Positions 23,648-33,267 of a DNA stretch of 64,000 nucleotides are shown here, in pieces (the first letter of the stretch is position 1; each line of letters opens with the position of its first letter). The DNA is taken from positions 1 to 64,000 of the forward strand of contig JAFDEF010000020.1 of assembly GCA_019310485.1 (NCBI GenBank), written 5' to 3'. The stretch comes from Deltaproteobacteria bacterium. Its GTDB lineage: Bacteria > Desulfobacterota > DSM-4660 > Desulfatiglandales > HGW-15. The notes under the pieces are model-generated. The model made no database searches, was not told where the DNA came from, and was given only the letters and a program-made list of their open reading frames with translations. A program made the translations under genes and the position numbers.

Positions 23648-23680
23648 CCCCGTAGGATTGCCCCGGGCGGGAGCACGGGG
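23648..23680. repeat. Hairpin in the ribBA-ribH gap
   Basis: The 258-bp gap between ribBA and ribH contains no gene. CCCCGT (23648-23653) and ACGGGG (23675-23680) can pair around an inner palindrome CCCGGG. The element resembles a REP-type or mRNA-end hairpin. Closer to ribH, the 10-mer AACACCTCTC occurs twice (23494-23503 and 23539-23548), the first copy forming the ribH ribosome site. None of the conserved FMN-riboswitch blocks could be found. Confidence 0.4.
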
Positions 23681-23748
23681 CTGGTAAATAAAGTTTTCTT
23701 CCGCTTTTTTGCACGGAGTTCAATGCCCTGTGCGAAATTCCAGGGGGT

Positions 23749-24954
23749 TTACTTCTTCAAGTTCAAAAGGTGACCCAGTTTTTCGCACTTAGTCACCAGA
23801 TATTTCAGGTTTTCCGGCCTTGGTTCCGTTTCAATGGGCACGCGTTCAACAACCTCCAGACCGTAACCCTGGAGCCCGATGATCTTTTTGGGGTTATTCG
23901 TCATGAGCCTCATTTTTCTTACCCCAAGTGTAGAAAGGATCTGTGCGCCAACCCCGTAGTCTCTCAAATCAGCCTGGAATCCGAGCTCTTCATTTGCTTC
24001 AACCGTATCTCTTCCTTGGTCCTGCAGGGCATAAGCTCTGATCTTATTTGCAAGGCCAATGCCTCTGCCTTCTTGCTGTAAGTACAGGATAACGCCCAGG
24101 CCCTCTTTTTCAACCATTTCGAGTGCTTTCTCCAGCTGGGACCCACAATCGCAACGATATGACCCAAACACATCGCCAGTAAGGCATTGAGAATGTACCC
24201 TTACCAGCACTTCCTTCTCAGGGTGAATCTCCCCCTTGACAAGGGCCAGATGCTCGTAGGAATCGATATCGTTAACAAAGGCGATGGCCTTGAATTCCCC
24301 GTAAGGTGTCGGAAGGACGGTTTCAGCCACTTTGTGCACAAAGGACTCATTCTGCATCCTGTACGCAATAAGGTCAGCCACGGTGGCAATCTTCAGCCCG
24401 TGCCTTGCAGCAAATTTCTCCAGGTCAGGCATTCTGGCCATTGTGCCGTCGTCATTCATGATTTCACATATCACGCCTGCAGGTTTCAGGCCTGCCAGCC
24501 TGGCCAGATCCACGGACCCTTCTGTTTGCCCTGTTCTGAAAAGAACTCCACCGCGCCTCGCCCTCAAAGGGAAAACATGCCCTGGCTGGACAAGGTCTTC
24601 AGGCTTTGCGTCATCAGCAATGGCTGTAAGGATTGTGTGAGCGCGATCCGCTGCTGAAATACCGGTTGTTACGCCGTTTCGTGCTTCAATTGAAACCGTA
24701 AAAGCAGTCTTGAAAGGTGATGTGTTGTCATGAACCATCAACGGAAGCTTCAGCCTGTCCACAATTTCCGGGGCCAGGGAAAGACAAATAAGACCTCTTC
24801 CATATTTAGCCATAAAATTGATTGCCTCAGGTGTTACCTTTTCAGCAGCCATCGTTAGATCACCCTCGTTTTCCCGGCCCTCGTCATCAACGAGAATGAT
24901 CATTTTGCCCTGCTTCAAATCTTCAATAACATCTTCTATTTTGGAAATACCCAT
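23749..24954 (-). CDS. ribBA: Bifunctional DHBP synthase / GTP cyclohydrolase II
   Basis: Supplies both branches of riboflavin synthesis. Residues 1 to about 200 are 3,4-dihydroxy-2-butanone-4-phosphate synthase: [42 protein letters not shown] and GHVFPLRA. From about residue 205 the GTP cyclohydrolase II domain follows with [23 protein letters not shown] (the three zinc cysteines), [23 protein letters not shown] and [16 protein letters not shown]. Both active sites look intact. Length 401 is normal. Confidence 0.96.
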   Translation of the reverse strand: MGISKIEDVIEDLKQGKMIILVDDEGRENEGDLTMAAEKVTPEAINFMAKYGRGLICLSLAPEIVDRLKLPLMVHDNTSPFKTAFTVSIEARNGVTTGISAADRAHTILTAIADDAKPEDLVQPGHVFPLRARRGGVLFRTGQTEGSVDLARLAGLKPAGVICEIMNDDGTMARMPDLEKFAARHGLKIATVADLIAYRMQNESFVHKVAETVLPTPYGEFKAIAFVNDIDSYEHLALVKGEIHPEKEVLVRVHSQCLTGDVFGSYRCDCGSQLEKALEMVEKEGLGVILYLQQEGRGIGLANKIRAYALQDQGRDTVEANEELGFQADLRDYGVGAQILSTLGVRKMRLMTNNPKKIIGLQGYGLEVVERVPIETEPRPENLKYLVTKCEKLGHLLNLKK

Positions 24955-25035
24955 ATTTAGATCTCAAACTTATTCTTTATTTATCTCCTGATCTGGAAAG
25001 ACCATTCGGCCTCGACAATTACTCATCTACCGCCC

Positions 25036-25067
25036 AAGCGGTGCGCGCAAAACGGAGCCCACCGCTT
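25036..25067. repeat. Small inverted repeat between ribE and ribBA
   Basis: AAGCGGTG (25036-25043) and CACCGCTT (25060-25067) are perfect 8-base arms around a 16-base loop in the 136-bp ribE-ribBA gap. There is no T-run after it on the minus strand; in the plus direction it is followed by TTG only. It may be a processing or mRNA-stability hairpin within the operon. Confidence 0.35.
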
Positions 25068-25090
25068 TTGACCAAGTCACACAAAGACTA

Positions 25091-25753
25091 TCAGTCCTCA
25101 AAACCGTAGTCCCTTAACATTTTTTCGTCAATACGGGAACCTTTCGCCTGATCATAAACTGAGTCACGGTTTGAAAGAAATTTTTCAACATATTTTCCAA
25201 TAATGTCTGTTTCAATGTTTACAAGGTCCCCGCTCTTTTTTTTCAAAATACCCGTCACCGCTGCCGTCTCCGGTATAATGTTAACTTCAAAATCTGAGCC
25301 GTCACACCGATTTACAGTCAAGCTTATGCCGTCCACCGCTACGGACCCTTTATTAACTATGTATCTGGCCAGATCTTCTTTAATCTCGATTCTTAGGGCC
25401 CAGGAATCACCAACCCTTTCTTTACCGGCTATCTTTCCGACTCCATCCACGTGGCCGGAGACGAGGTGGCCCCCAATCCGATCTCCTACCTTCAACGACC
25501 TTTCAAGGTTTACCTCATCACCTTGTTTAACCAAACCCAGTGTGCTCCTCAAAAGGGTTTCACTTGAAACGTCCACGCTGAAAAAGCCCTTATTCACCTC
25601 CGTCACTGTAAGACAAACCCCCTCCACAGATACGCTGTCCCCAACTTGCAAGTCAGACATGTCAAGCAAGGGGGAAACCGTAAGTCGCATATCCTTTCCC
25701 CTTCGAATGGCATCTCTTATCTTGCCTCTACCTTCGACAAGTCCGGTAAACAT
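25091..25753 (-). CDS. ribE: Riboflavin synthase, alpha chain
   Basis: Dismutates two 6,7-dimethyl-8-ribityllumazine molecules to riboflavin. It begins MFTGLVEGRGKI, the canonical start, and has two repeated lumazine-binding domains: DSVSVEGVCLTVTEV with VSSETLLRSTLG in the first half, and GSVAVDGISLTVNRC with NIIPETAAVTG in the second. GQ-type inter-domain segment GGHLVSGHVDGVGKI is present. Length 220 is normal. It lies between ribD and ribBA. Confidence 0.96.
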   Translation of the reverse strand: MFTGLVEGRGKIRDAIRRGKDMRLTVSPLLDMSDLQVGDSVSVEGVCLTVTEVNKGFFSVDVSSETLLRSTLGLVKQGDEVNLERSLKVGDRIGGHLVSGHVDGVGKIAGKERVGDSWALRIEIKEDLARYIVNKGSVAVDGISLTVNRCDGSDFEVNIIPETAAVTGILKKKSGDLVNIETDIIGKYVEKFLSNRDSVYDQAKGSRIDEKMLRDYGFED

Positions 25754-25809
25754 CTCTAGTTTCTCTCACCCATATGGAGTCCCATGGAAAAGCCGGCGCC
25801 ATCACTTAG

Positions 25810-25920
25810 TTTCGCCGAATTGTTTCGCAGTCAGCAGAACTTAGTGCTGCGACATCCGGCCCGCCTTTGACCTCTTTCATCCCCGGCTAAAGCCGTGGCC
25901 TTCTGCGGGTGGGGTTAAAG
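25810..25920 (+). repeat. Dispersed 110-bp palindromic repeat, copy 1
   Basis: This segment aligns over its whole length, at roughly 80-85 percent identity by eye, with the reverse complement of 36341-36450. It holds two hairpin regions, a degenerate CGCCGAATTG/CAGTCAGC part and the strong palindrome CCCCGGCTAAAGCCGTGG. The latter resembles the end hairpins of IS200/IS605-type elements, so the repeat may be a non-autonomous relic of such an element (PATE/MITE-like). It overlaps the 3' end of ribD, whose last ten residues (FNPTRRRPRL) and stop codon come from it. Confidence 0.75.
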
Positions 25921-27050
25921 TACTCAGGATAACCTACTATCAAAACGTCATCTCCAAATCTTCTGACACTGACATCTTTGATACGGATGCTCTGATCCAT
26001 GCTTTCCGCCCCCCGTCCCCTCGCCATCGGAATACCGTCATCTCCGCCGAGTATTCTAGCTCCCTTGAAAATGTAGAATTTATCCAGCAGCTTTTCCCTT
26101 AGCATCGCACCCATTAGCGTTGCCCCACCTTCCAGAAGAACCGAGCTAATGCTCCTTTGACCCAGCAGTCCCATAAGGGTGTTAAGGTCTATCCGTCCTC
26201 CCCTCTTCGGGCAAATCAGCGTTGAAACGTTATCTTTTTGAATCGCTCTAAGATGATTCTCAGGCACTCCTTCTCCCACAACTATCAGCGTGCTTGAAGG
26301 GGAATCAATATTCAGAACTTTCGCATCCGGGCTAATCCTGAGGTTTGTATCAAGGATGACCCTGACAGGATCCTGTGCGTTTCGATTCCCGAGGCGGACG
26401 GTAAGCATTGGGTCATCGGCAATCACCGTTCCCACCCCCACCATTACCGCATCGACACCGTCTCTAAGGCGGTGCACAAATCGACGTGACTTTTCATTCG
26501 TAATCCAGCGGGAATGACCGGTTGATGTTGCTATCCAGCCGTCCAGGGTCAATGCGCACTTTGCACTTACAAAAGGCGTGCCGCTCGTTACGAATTTAAA
26601 AAAAGACTCATTCAGGCGCCGGCACTCTTCCTCCAGTATCCCCGTTACAACCTCCACGCCCTTGGCCGCAAGAAACTCGCTTCCCCCTCCCTTTACTGCC
26701 GGATTCGGGTCTCTTGCTCCAACAACCACCTTCCCAAGTCCACTTTTGAGGATTGCTTCTGTGCAGGGAGGCGTTTTGCCGTGATGATGGCACGGCTCGA
26801 GCGTAACATACATGGTGTCACTCCTTCGAGCCTTGCCTCCCAGTTTTGACAGTGCTTCTACTTCGGCATGATCTCCACCGGCATATTTGTGGTATCCGGA
26901 TGCAATCACCTTCCCATCGCGTACCACAACCGCTCCCACTGCAGGGTTAGGCGAAGTTCTGCCCAGGCCTCTCCTTGCCAGGCGAAGAGCTTCTTTCATA
27001 AATTTTTCGTGATGCCCGTCCACCTTACGCCCTGATCTTTCTCCAGGCAT
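25887..27050 (-). CDS. ribD: Bifunctional riboflavin biosynthesis deaminase/reductase RibD
   Basis: Deaminates and then reduces the pyrimidine intermediate of riboflavin synthesis. The N-terminal cytidine-deaminase-like domain has SPNPAVGAVVV, the zinc motif GDHAEVEAL (about residue 50) and VTLEPCHHHGKTPPC. The reductase domain starts near residue 150 with PFVSAKCALTLDGWIATSTGHSRWI, then GVGTVIADDPMLTVR and LLEGGATL. The last residues NPTRRRPRL are not family-like. They are encoded by the dispersed repeat at 25810-25920, which seems to have replaced the original end of the gene. Probably still functional. Confidence 0.94.
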   Translation of the reverse strand: MPGERSGRKVDGHHEKFMKEALRLARRGLGRTSPNPAVGAVVVRDGKVIASGYHKYAGGDHAEVEALSKLGGKARRSDTMYVTLEPCHHHGKTPPCTEAILKSGLGKVVVGARDPNPAVKGGGSEFLAAKGVEVVTGILEEECRRLNESFFKFVTSGTPFVSAKCALTLDGWIATSTGHSRWITNEKSRRFVHRLRDGVDAVMVGVGTVIADDPMLTVRLGNRNAQDPVRVILDTNLRISPDAKVLNIDSPSSTLIVVGEGVPENHLRAIQKDNVSTLICPKRGGRIDLNTLMGLLGQRSISSVLLEGGATLMGAMLREKLLDKFYIFKGARILGGDDGIPMARGRGAESMDQSIRIKDVSVRRFGDDVLIVGYPEYFNPTRRRPRL

Positions 27051-27059
27051 AATACCTGG

Positions 27060-27545
27060 CTACCTGCTGCCGCCCTGCTCCCCACCTTCCTTTCTCGACC
27101 TCAGGATTTCCTCAAGCTCTGCCATGAACTCGCTAATATCCTTAAACTGCCTGTAGACTGAAGCAAACCGGACGTAGGCAACTTCATCCCATTCTTTGAG
27201 ACTGTTGATGACTTTTTCTCCGATCTCCTTGCTTTCTACCTCCTTCTTTCCAAGCTCTTGAAAGTACAGCTCAAGAGAATCCACAAATTCCTCTATCCTG
27301 GTAATACTAACCGGCCTTTTCTGGCATGCCTTCTTGATCCCTTCTATAATCTTTTCCCTGCTGAAAGGCTCTCGCCTACCGTCCTTTTTTACCACAAGGG
27401 GAAGAATCTCTTCGAGTTTTTCGTAGGTGGTAAATCGTCTGCCGCATGCAGTGCATTCCCTTCGCCTGCGGATGGTCCTGCCGTCCTTGCTTAGCCGGGA
27501 ATCAATCACCTTATTCTCAATCATGGAACAGTACGGACACTTCAT
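27060..27545 (-). CDS. nrdR: Transcriptional repressor NrdR
   Basis: NrdR is a zinc-ribbon/ATP-cone repressor of ribonucleotide reductase genes. The N-terminus [43 protein letters not shown] holds the two CxxC zinc pairs. The ATP-cone follows ([29 protein letters not shown]). The C-terminal [37 protein letters not shown] is the family ending, extended by a charged tail. Its ATG overlaps the comEB stop (ATGA). Confidence 0.97.
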   Translation of the reverse strand: MKCPYCSMIENKVIDSRLSKDGRTIRRRRECTACGRRFTTYEKLEEILPLVVKKDGRREPFSREKIIEGIKKACQKRPVSITRIEEFVDSLELYFQELGKKEVESKEIGEKVINSLKEWDEVAYVRFASVYRQFKDISEFMAELEEILRSRKEGGEQGGSR

Positions 27546-27988
27546 ATCTTCAACCTCACAGTTTCCAGACCCGCCTCAGCGAGCATTTGGTCCGAGAGGG
27601 GATCATCATACCCTTCCTCATAGTAAATCTTCTTGATCCCCGCATTGATTATCATCTTGGTACATATAACGCACGGCTTGTTGGTACAATACAGAGTTGC
27701 CCCCCTGATAGATATGCCGTGATATGCTGCCTGGATAATCACATTTTGTTCCGCGTGAAGACCTCTACACAATTCATGACGGGTGCCTGAAGGTATTGAT
27801 GAGCTCTCCCGCAAACACCCTACCTCCTCACAGTGTTTCAAACCCGAGGGTGCGCCATTATAACCGGTAGCCAGGATCCTTTTATCCTTTACCAGTATAG
27901 CCCCTACCTTTCGTCGAAGACAAGTAGATCTCTCGGCAACCAGCTTGGTGATTGCCATAAAGTACTCTGGCCATGATGGTCTTGGCAA
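27542..27988 (-). CDS. comEB: Deoxycytidylate deaminase (ComEB-like)
   Basis: Zinc-dependent deaminase converting dCMP to dUMP. Seen: the N-terminal [41 protein letters not shown], the zinc motif [11 protein letters not shown] and [21 protein letters not shown] (PCxxC). The start codon appears to be TTG with AAAGGAAG six bases upstream. The comEB-nrdR-ribD order is common in Desulfobacterota. Length 148 fits. Confidence 0.93.
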   Translation of the reverse strand: MPRPSWPEYFMAITKLVAERSTCLRRKVGAILVKDKRILATGYNGAPSGLKHCEEVGCLRESSSIPSGTRHELCRGLHAEQNVIIQAAYHGISIRGATLYCTNKPCVICTKMIINAGIKKIYYEEGYDDPLSDQMLAEAGLETVRLKI

Positions 27989-28008
27989 TAAATTCTTCCT
28001 TTCATGCC

Positions 28009-29286
28009 CTATGATACCACTATGTGTGGCTGCCAGCCTTCCTTTTGCTCCAGGTGTTCATAAATCGGGAATGTGCGGCAGAGTTCCAGGACAATCCCCT
28101 TCACCTTCTCTATGTTTTTTTCATCCGAGGGCTTCTCAAGCACTTTTCCTACTAGATCCGCGATCACTTTCATCTCCTTCTCTTTCATCCCTCTGGTAGT
28201 CAGCGCAGGAGAGCCCAGTCTCAACCCGCTGGTAACTTTCGGACCTTTCTTGTCAAAGGGGATAACGTTCTTGTTCACAACGATTCCTGCCCGGCCCAGA
28301 GCTATTTCTGCTTCAGCGCCGCTAATCCCCCTAGATGTGAGATCAATCAACAAAAGATGGTTGTCCGTGCCGCCTGTAACAAGCTCAAAGCCGGAGGCTG
28401 TCAGCCCTTCGGCAAGCGCCCTTGCGTTGTTTATTACTTGTTGCTGGTAAGCTCTAAATTCCGGTTTCAAAGCTTCAGCGAATGCCACGGCCTTACCAGC
28501 TATGATCTGCATGAGGGGACCACCTTGAATGCCTGGAAATACCCCCTTGTCCAGTTTTGCCCCATATTGCTCCTTGGCCAGTACCAGCCCTCCCCGAGGG
28601 CCCCTCAGAGTTTTATGGGTTGTAGAGGTTATAAAGTCCGCTACCCCCACGGGCGATGGATGAAGGTCCGCGGCCACAAGCCCTGCAATGTGTGCTATGT
28701 CAGCCATGAGGTAAGCGTCCACGCTGCTGGCGATATCTTGGAATTTTTCAAAATCTATGGTTCTCGGGTAAGCGCTGGCACCGGCGATAATGATTTTCGG
28801 CCTGTGCTTTTTGGCAAGATCACTGACCTGTGTGAAATCAATAATCTGGCTTCCCTGCTCAAGCCCGTAAGCCACACTGTCAAAAAAGGACCCTGAAAAA
28901 CTGACGCGGCTCCCATGGCTCAGGTGGCCTCCGTGGGAAAGATCCATGCCGAGAATCGTGTCCCCAGGCTTGAGGAATGAAAAATACACAGCCATGTTCG
29001 CTTGTGATCCGGAATGGGGCTGGACGTTGACATATTCAGCCCCAAAAAGTTTTTTTGCCCGGTCAATGGCCAACTCCTCAACAATATCTGCATATTCACA
29101 GCCACCGTAATATCTCCTTCCAGGATAGCCTTCCGCGTATTTATTGGTCAGCACATTGGCCTGAGCTTCAATAACAGCTGGCGAGGCATAGTTTTCGGAT
29201 GCAATCATGTTAAGGGTGTATTTCTCTCGGATAACCTCACTCTGGATCGCCTGATATACATCCGGGTCATCCATTTTCAAACTCAT
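28009..29286 (-). CDS. glyA: Serine hydroxymethyltransferase
   Basis: PLP enzyme interconverting serine and glycine and charging tetrahydrofolate. Seen: [52 protein letters not shown], and the PLP-lysine motif [13 protein letters not shown]. The start MSLKMDDPD is chosen because GGAGG lies eleven bases before it; a GTG eight codons upstream would put this site inside the gene. It is the first gene of an eleven-gene operon running to holA, with a good promoter 123-151 bp upstream. Confidence 0.97.
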   Translation of the reverse strand: MSLKMDDPDVYQAIQSEVIREKYTLNMIASENYASPAVIEAQANVLTNKYAEGYPGRRYYGGCEYADIVEELAIDRAKKLFGAEYVNVQPHSGSQANMAVYFSFLKPGDTILGMDLSHGGHLSHGSRVSFSGSFFDSVAYGLEQGSQIIDFTQVSDLAKKHRPKIIIAGASAYPRTIDFEKFQDIASSVDAYLMADIAHIAGLVAADLHPSPVGVADFITSTTHKTLRGPRGGLVLAKEQYGAKLDKGVFPGIQGGPLMQIIAGKAVAFAEALKPEFRAYQQQVINNARALAEGLTASGFELVTGGTDNHLLLIDLTSRGISGAEAEIALGRAGIVVNKNVIPFDKKGPKVTSGLRLGSPALTTRGMKEKEMKVIADLVGKVLEKPSDEKNIEKVKGIVLELCRTFPIYEHLEQKEGWQPHIVVS

Positions 29287-29408
29287 CAAGGCTAAATCCT
29301 CCGAAATCACAAATTACGCGCTCCATGCTCCAGAAGTGGCTGTGTTTTCTTCTTCTGCAAAGCATATACTTTGCTGCCTGAAGATTCTACGAAATCAGGA
29401 TAGCAGCG

Positions 29409-29437
29409 AATATAGTAGAAGGCCTCTTCACTGTCAA
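29409..29437 (-). promoter_or_regulatory. Promoter of the glyA-rib-leuS operon
   Basis: TTGACA (29432-29437), exactly 17 bp, TATATT (29409-29414) on the minus strand. This near-consensus sigma70-type promoter would start the transcript around 29402, leaving a leader of about 115 nt before glyA. The rest of the 29311-29634 gap shows no gene; I see no clear promoter for the plus-strand transporter in it. Confidence 0.65.
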
Positions 29438-29634
29438 TTCATAATTTTATCGATATGATATCAACTAGAGCCGAAGAACAAAGGGAACTGCTTTCTGCTT
29501 AGTTCTAGCGGAGATGATGCTACCCGCAGCAGGTAAATATCTTCTTGACTTCCAAGACTCACTGCGATTAACTAATCAGCTTTTGGAACCTGGCCGCAAA
29601 TGGGTATCGCGGGCGGTGTCTTAATCTGGGGCCA

Positions 29635-30867
29635 TTGAAGATAGGGCCAAATTCGTTGGTGAAAAAGAAGAAAGGCTACCCGTTGGAAGAACGAGATGCA
29701 GACATCAAAGCAATTCTAGCTCTTGCCCTTATACATTTCACCGGAGATTTCTATGCCTCCTTTGTAAACCCTTTGATTCCAGTATTTGTGAAAAAGCTCT
29801 CGCTTACAATGACGCAGGTGGGCCTGATCGCCGGAATAGGTCGCTTTTTCGCATTTGTTGTCCAGCCCTCAGCCGGCTACCTTGCAGACCACTACCGAAC
29901 TCGTGTGTTTATGCTTGGTGGTCCGTTGCTTGCTATGCTTTTTATTCCGTTGGTGGGAATCGCACCCTCCTTCCTGACTTTGCTTATCTTCATATCGCTG
30001 GGGTCCGTGGGCTCAGCAATGTTTCATCCCACTTCTGCGGGGCTGGTGACAACCTATGCAGGTTCCCACCCCAGTTTCTCCATGTCCGTATTCACGCTGG
30101 GCGGGACCCTTGCCTTTGGCGTAGGCCCGATCTTTATTACCTATTTTGTGCGCTTCTTTGGCCTGGAGGCTTCTCCTTTTACCATGGTCATCGGCTTGCC
30201 GCTAATGATTCTTCTTTTTAGACTGGTCCCTGCTCCGAAAGGTGAGGGGCTGAGTAGTTTTGGTTTCCTGGGTTCTATTAAAGAAGCGCTCGGAGGCGTA
30301 TGGAAGTGGGTCGGGCTGCTCTGGGTAGTGATGGTTCTGAGAGCCTTTGCGGGCCAGTCGTTCTTGACCTTTGCGCCCGTTCTCTATTCTGAGAAGGGTT
30401 ATTCCCTTGTTTCAATCGGGGCCTTTGTATCTATATTTACTGTTGCAGGAGCAGGCAGCGGGCTCCTGGCAGGGCATTTTTCCGACAGGTTCGGGTACAA
30501 GCCAATCTTCTATGTTTCCCATGCCTTGGCAACCCCCAGCCTGCTCCTGATGCTGCATCTTCCCGGGCGGTGGATACATCTGGGCGCTCTTTTTGCAGGC
30601 TTTTTCCTTCTAGCAACACTTCCGGTAGGAGTGTCAACGGCCCAAGAATTTGCACCGCGCGGCAAATCCATGGTTTCAAGCTTGATGATGGGGCTGGCTT
30701 TTGGAACGGGCGGGATGATGACCCCCCTTGCCGGCAAGGCAGCGGACGTGCTCTCAATCAGGCCTGTCCTTTCCTTACTGGCTTTTCTGCCTTTGCTGAC
30801 AGTCGTAGTTATTGCATTGCTTCCTTCAAAAGGATATAGCCACCACAATGGGGTCAAGCTGAACTAG
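29635..30867 (+). CDS. MFS transporter, Fsr (fosmidomycin resistance)-like
   Basis: A 410-residue membrane protein with about twelve hydrophobic segments and the MFS loop pattern GYLADHYRTR between helices 2 and 3, repeated as GHFSDRFGYKP in the second half. The signature GSVGSAMFHPTSAGLVTTYAG and the N-terminal ALIHFTGDFYASFVNPLIPVF resemble the Fsr-type subgroup. Substrate unknown. The start shown is a TTG without a strong ribosome site; a GTG eight codons later is an alternative. It stands alone on the plus strand, convergent with the FHA-GAF gene. Confidence 0.8.
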   Translation: MKIGPNSLVKKKKGYPLEERDADIKAILALALIHFTGDFYASFVNPLIPVFVKKLSLTMTQVGLIAGIGRFFAFVVQPSAGYLADHYRTRVFMLGGPLLAMLFIPLVGIAPSFLTLLIFISLGSVGSAMFHPTSAGLVTTYAGSHPSFSMSVFTLGGTLAFGVGPIFITYFVRFFGLEASPFTMVIGLPLMILLFRLVPAPKGEGLSSFGFLGSIKEALGGVWKWVGLLWVVMVLRAFAGQSFLTFAPVLYSEKGYSLVSIGAFVSIFTVAGAGSGLLAGHFSDRFGYKPIFYVSHALATPSLLLMLHLPGRWIHLGALFAGFFLLATLPVGVSTAQEFAPRGKSMVSSLMMGLAFGTGGMMTPLAGKAADVLSIRPVLSLLAFLPLLTVVVIALLPSKGYSHHNGVKLN

Positions 30868-30927
30868 AGGCTGTCGCGCACCGGGAGCACCCGGCTTACT
30901 CTTCAATGAGATGAAACTTGGGATCTT

Positions 30928-31848
30928 CTATGTTTGGACACGGGCAGGCGTCTTTTTCTCGGACCTGGCGAGGAATGCATTTTCAATAGCAACAGCGGCC
31001 GGGCTACTCAACGCTGTCAGGAGGTCCAGATCCTCCTTTCTGAACCCATGAGGTTTCTTCACGGAATCAACATATATCACTCCCCTGACCTTTGACTTGC
31101 TTATCAGGGGAACGCACATAATAGATCTAATCCTTTTAATCTTTATGCTCTCTGAGAGATCCGCCTCATCCTCGGTAAAAGTGTCCAGCATGGTGATCGG
31201 CTTGCCTTCCTTCATGACTCGATTCACTATGCTTCTGCTGTAAGGAACACCGGATTTAGGGTCCCCGCCTTTAAAAATGGATATTACATCTGAAATCTCT
31301 CCTGTCTCCTTGTTAGTCAGGATGATGACTCCGCGGTCAATTCGCTTTAACAGTTCCATTATGTAATTCAGGATTCTTTCCAGAACTTCTTTTATGTTCA
31401 GAGACTGCATCAAAACATTTGAGACTTTATAGATCAGTTCCATGTTTTTTTGAGCCGTCATAGGCCTGTCTTTTATGGCAACCTCCCCGCCTTCTTCTTC
31501 CAATTCCTTGAAAAGGTCAACTGAATCTAATATTGCCAGCACATCCTCTGGATAGGCCTTACCCAGGGAGAAAAAGGTCTTGCCAATGGCTATAGGGACC
31601 CCTTCCTTTATTTCGTATTCTGTACCTGATTTTATGCGCAGCCCGTCAACGAAGGTTCCATTCTTGCTTTCTAGATCTTCAACAAAATACTTATCTCCGC
31701 GCCTGAAAATTCTCGCATGCCTTCGAGAGACCGACCTGTCGTTTAATTGAATATCGTTTTCAGTAGCACGCCCTATGCTGATTGCATTTGCTTTGATCTC
31801 GAAAGAGCGTCCTTTATCAGGACCATTCATGACATAAATTCTTTGCAT
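30928..31848 (-). CDS. FHA-GAF domain signalling protein
   Basis: The N-terminal 95 residues form an FHA phosphothreonine-binding domain (SIGRATENDIQLNDRSVSRRHARIF, then ESKNGTFVDGLRI). A linker of about 50 residues is followed by a GAF domain (about 125-300) ending in IMCVPLISKSKVRGVIYVDS and LTALSSPAAVAIENA. No output enzyme is attached, so it probably reads phosphorylation plus a ligand or redox cue and passes it to a partner. The ATG of MQRIYVMNG is used, with AAGGAG and GGGG upstream. An upstream frame extension to 31890 has no ribosome site. Confidence 0.85.
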   Translation of the reverse strand: MQRIYVMNGPDKGRSFEIKANAISIGRATENDIQLNDRSVSRRHARIFRRGDKYFVEDLESKNGTFVDGLRIKSGTEYEIKEGVPIAIGKTFFSLGKAYPEDVLAILDSVDLFKELEEEGGEVAIKDRPMTAQKNMELIYKVSNVLMQSLNIKEVLERILNYIMELLKRIDRGVIILTNKETGEISDVISIFKGGDPKSGVPYSRSIVNRVMKEGKPITMLDTFTEDEADLSESIKIKRIRSIMCVPLISKSKVRGVIYVDSVKKPHGFRKEDLDLLTALSSPAAVAIENAFLARSEKKTPARVQT

Positions 31849-31909
31849 ATCCCCTTCTCCTTCTTGGAGATATTTTAACAAAACAACCAATAATAATCTA
31901 TATTTACAA

Positions 31910-31939
31910 ATTTTATTACTAAATTATCCTTAAAGTCAA
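31910..31939 (-). promoter_or_regulatory. Possible promoter of the FHA-GAF gene
   Basis: TTGACT (31934-31939), 18 bp, TAAAAT (31910-31915) on the minus strand in a very AT-rich 51-bp gap. Each hexamer matches five of six bases. Confidence 0.45.
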
Positions 31940-31941
31940 TT

Positions 31942-32433
31942 CTATTTTTCTTCCTTTATTAGTAAGGAGATCAAGCTGAGCAATAAGCCCACTGCGAACA
32001 CAACGCTCCCCCACAAAAACACATCAAGGGTGAGATATCTCCTCTTGATGGCTCTCCTGATCCCCTCTATATCCCAGACCTGCTTCGTTGAATTTGAAAA
32101 TGTTATTTCAAGCCTCAGCCTGTTAGCGAATTTGCTTGGCGCTGGAAGTGTCAGGAAATCTCCCCCGCCCCTTAAGGGCCTTATCTGCGTGATCTGAGGG
32201 GTAAGATCTCTGGCCATCAGTATCTCAATGACCTCGGAGATCTCTTGAAACCCCCTGTCCCCTTTTTTCAATACCTGCCCTTTCTGCTCCATTAGCTCAA
32301 GCGCGTTCAGGGAATTCACATATTGAGGGGCAACAACCATGTATACAAAGGGAAAATGATTGGCACCCAAGACAACCCATCCAATAATAGATATTATAAT
32401 ACCGAGAATTCCCAGGTAATGCTTGTCTTTCAC
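31942..32433 (-). CDS. Hypothetical two-TM protein
   Basis: I do not recognise this family. The likely product (about 163 residues, GTG start with AGAAGGA upstream; the frame stays open to 32496) has a hydrophobic segment near the N-terminus (YLGILGIIISIIGWVVLGANHF), a soluble middle part of about 105 residues and a second hydrophobic segment at the C-terminus (VFLWGSVVFAVGLLLSLISLLI). The middle part should therefore lie in the periplasm, flanked by two membrane anchors. It sits between the FHA-GAF gene and a pilin gene. Confidence 0.6.
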   Translation of the reverse strand: MKDKHYLGILGIIISIIGWVVLGANHFPFVYMVVAPQYVNSLNALELMEQKGQVLKKGDRGFQEISEVIEILMARDLTPQITQIRPLRGGGDFLTLPAPSKFANRLRLEITFSNSTKQVWDIEGIRRAIKRRYLTLDVFLWGSVVFAVGLLLSLISLLIKEEK

Positions 32434-32541
32434 AGCAATTCCTTCTTCTACGCTTCCATTTTGTTTAACCGTTTGCCGGCAACAAAGGTGACGCACGCCT
32501 GTCTTGCGGAAAAAAATAAAAGGATTCGCTAAACTACATGT

Positions 32542-32964
32542 TCACGGAACCACGCTGCCACCAGGACCGGGCAAAGTGTAGACAACATTTCCGGAGGAAT
32601 GAGAGGCTGTCATCAGGTAGTTGGTCTTGCTGGCTGAAACGATTCCCAATCTAACCCCATTGCTGGTGAAGAAATTGTAGGGGTGGCTCATGAGAGCGCT
32701 CAGCGTTGCGCAGTATTGCTGCTTATCCGCAAAATACGCTTCCTGTGCTATTGCGGCATTTTTTAAGTCCTCAACCGAAGATGTATTATAAGACCTGGTC
32801 CTGTGTCTGGATAGTTGCGGGATTGCAATTCCGGCAAGCACTGCAATAATGGCCACGACCATTAATATTTCGATCAGGCTAAATCCGTTTCTACTCAGTA
32901 CTGCTCTATTCTTTGCGCTAATCGCTGGCTCCCCTGTGTTTTCTAGAATTTCCCAGCATCCCAA
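32542..32964 (-). CDS. Type IV pilin-like protein (prepilin)
   Basis: The 140-residue product has a typical type IV prepilin signal: a 27-residue leader, cleavage between G27 and F28, Glu at position +5 and a hydrophobic helix (FSLIEILMVVAIIAVLAGIAIPQ). The short C-terminal domain has a single cysteine (QYCATL) and a glycine/proline-rich tail. The start appears to be TTG. No other pilus gene is close, so it is either a minor pilin or a major pilin with remote assembly genes. A promoter 46-74 bp upstream suggests separate transcription. Confidence 0.9.
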   Translation of the reverse strand: MGCWEILENTGEPAISAKNRAVLSRNGFSLIEILMVVAIIAVLAGIAIPQLSRHRTRSYNTSSVEDLKNAAIAQEAYFADKQQYCATLSALMSHPYNFFTSNGVRLGIVSASKTNYLMTASHSSGNVVYTLPGPGGSVVP

Positions 32965-33009
32965 AAGTCCCTAACATCAGAGCCTGAAGAAAAAATAGTT
33001 ATGTCTAAA

Positions 33010-33038
33010 ATACTAGCAAAAACGATAATCTCTGTCAA
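33010..33038 (-). promoter_or_regulatory. Promoter of the pilin gene
   Basis: TTGACA (33033-33038), 17 bp, TAGTAT (33010-33015) on the minus strand; the transcript would start about 40 nt before the pilin start. The rest of the 303-bp gap up to the TraB-family gene shows no convincing gene on either strand. Confidence 0.6.
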
Positions 33039-33267
33039 TGAACCCACAGTCCCGCTCCAAATCAATATTTGGCACTAACCAGTTTACAATCTAAGAATAA
33101 CATATTGAAGCGTGAAACCAACGAAACCAGGAGATTACGGGGTCGCAAACTGTGGCGCACCTCACCTACAATCCCGCAGAGTTACCCACGGATTGACCTA
33201 GCTGAAATGAGCTTTGTATTTGAAGGGGCAGTGCGCAGATTGAAAAAAAGCCTTTTGTGGGTAATAG

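Noticed and set aside
23491..25090. FMN riboswitch in the riboflavin operon
   Set aside because: I looked for the conserved RFN blocks before ribH, ribBA, ribE and ribD and found none; only simple hairpins are present.
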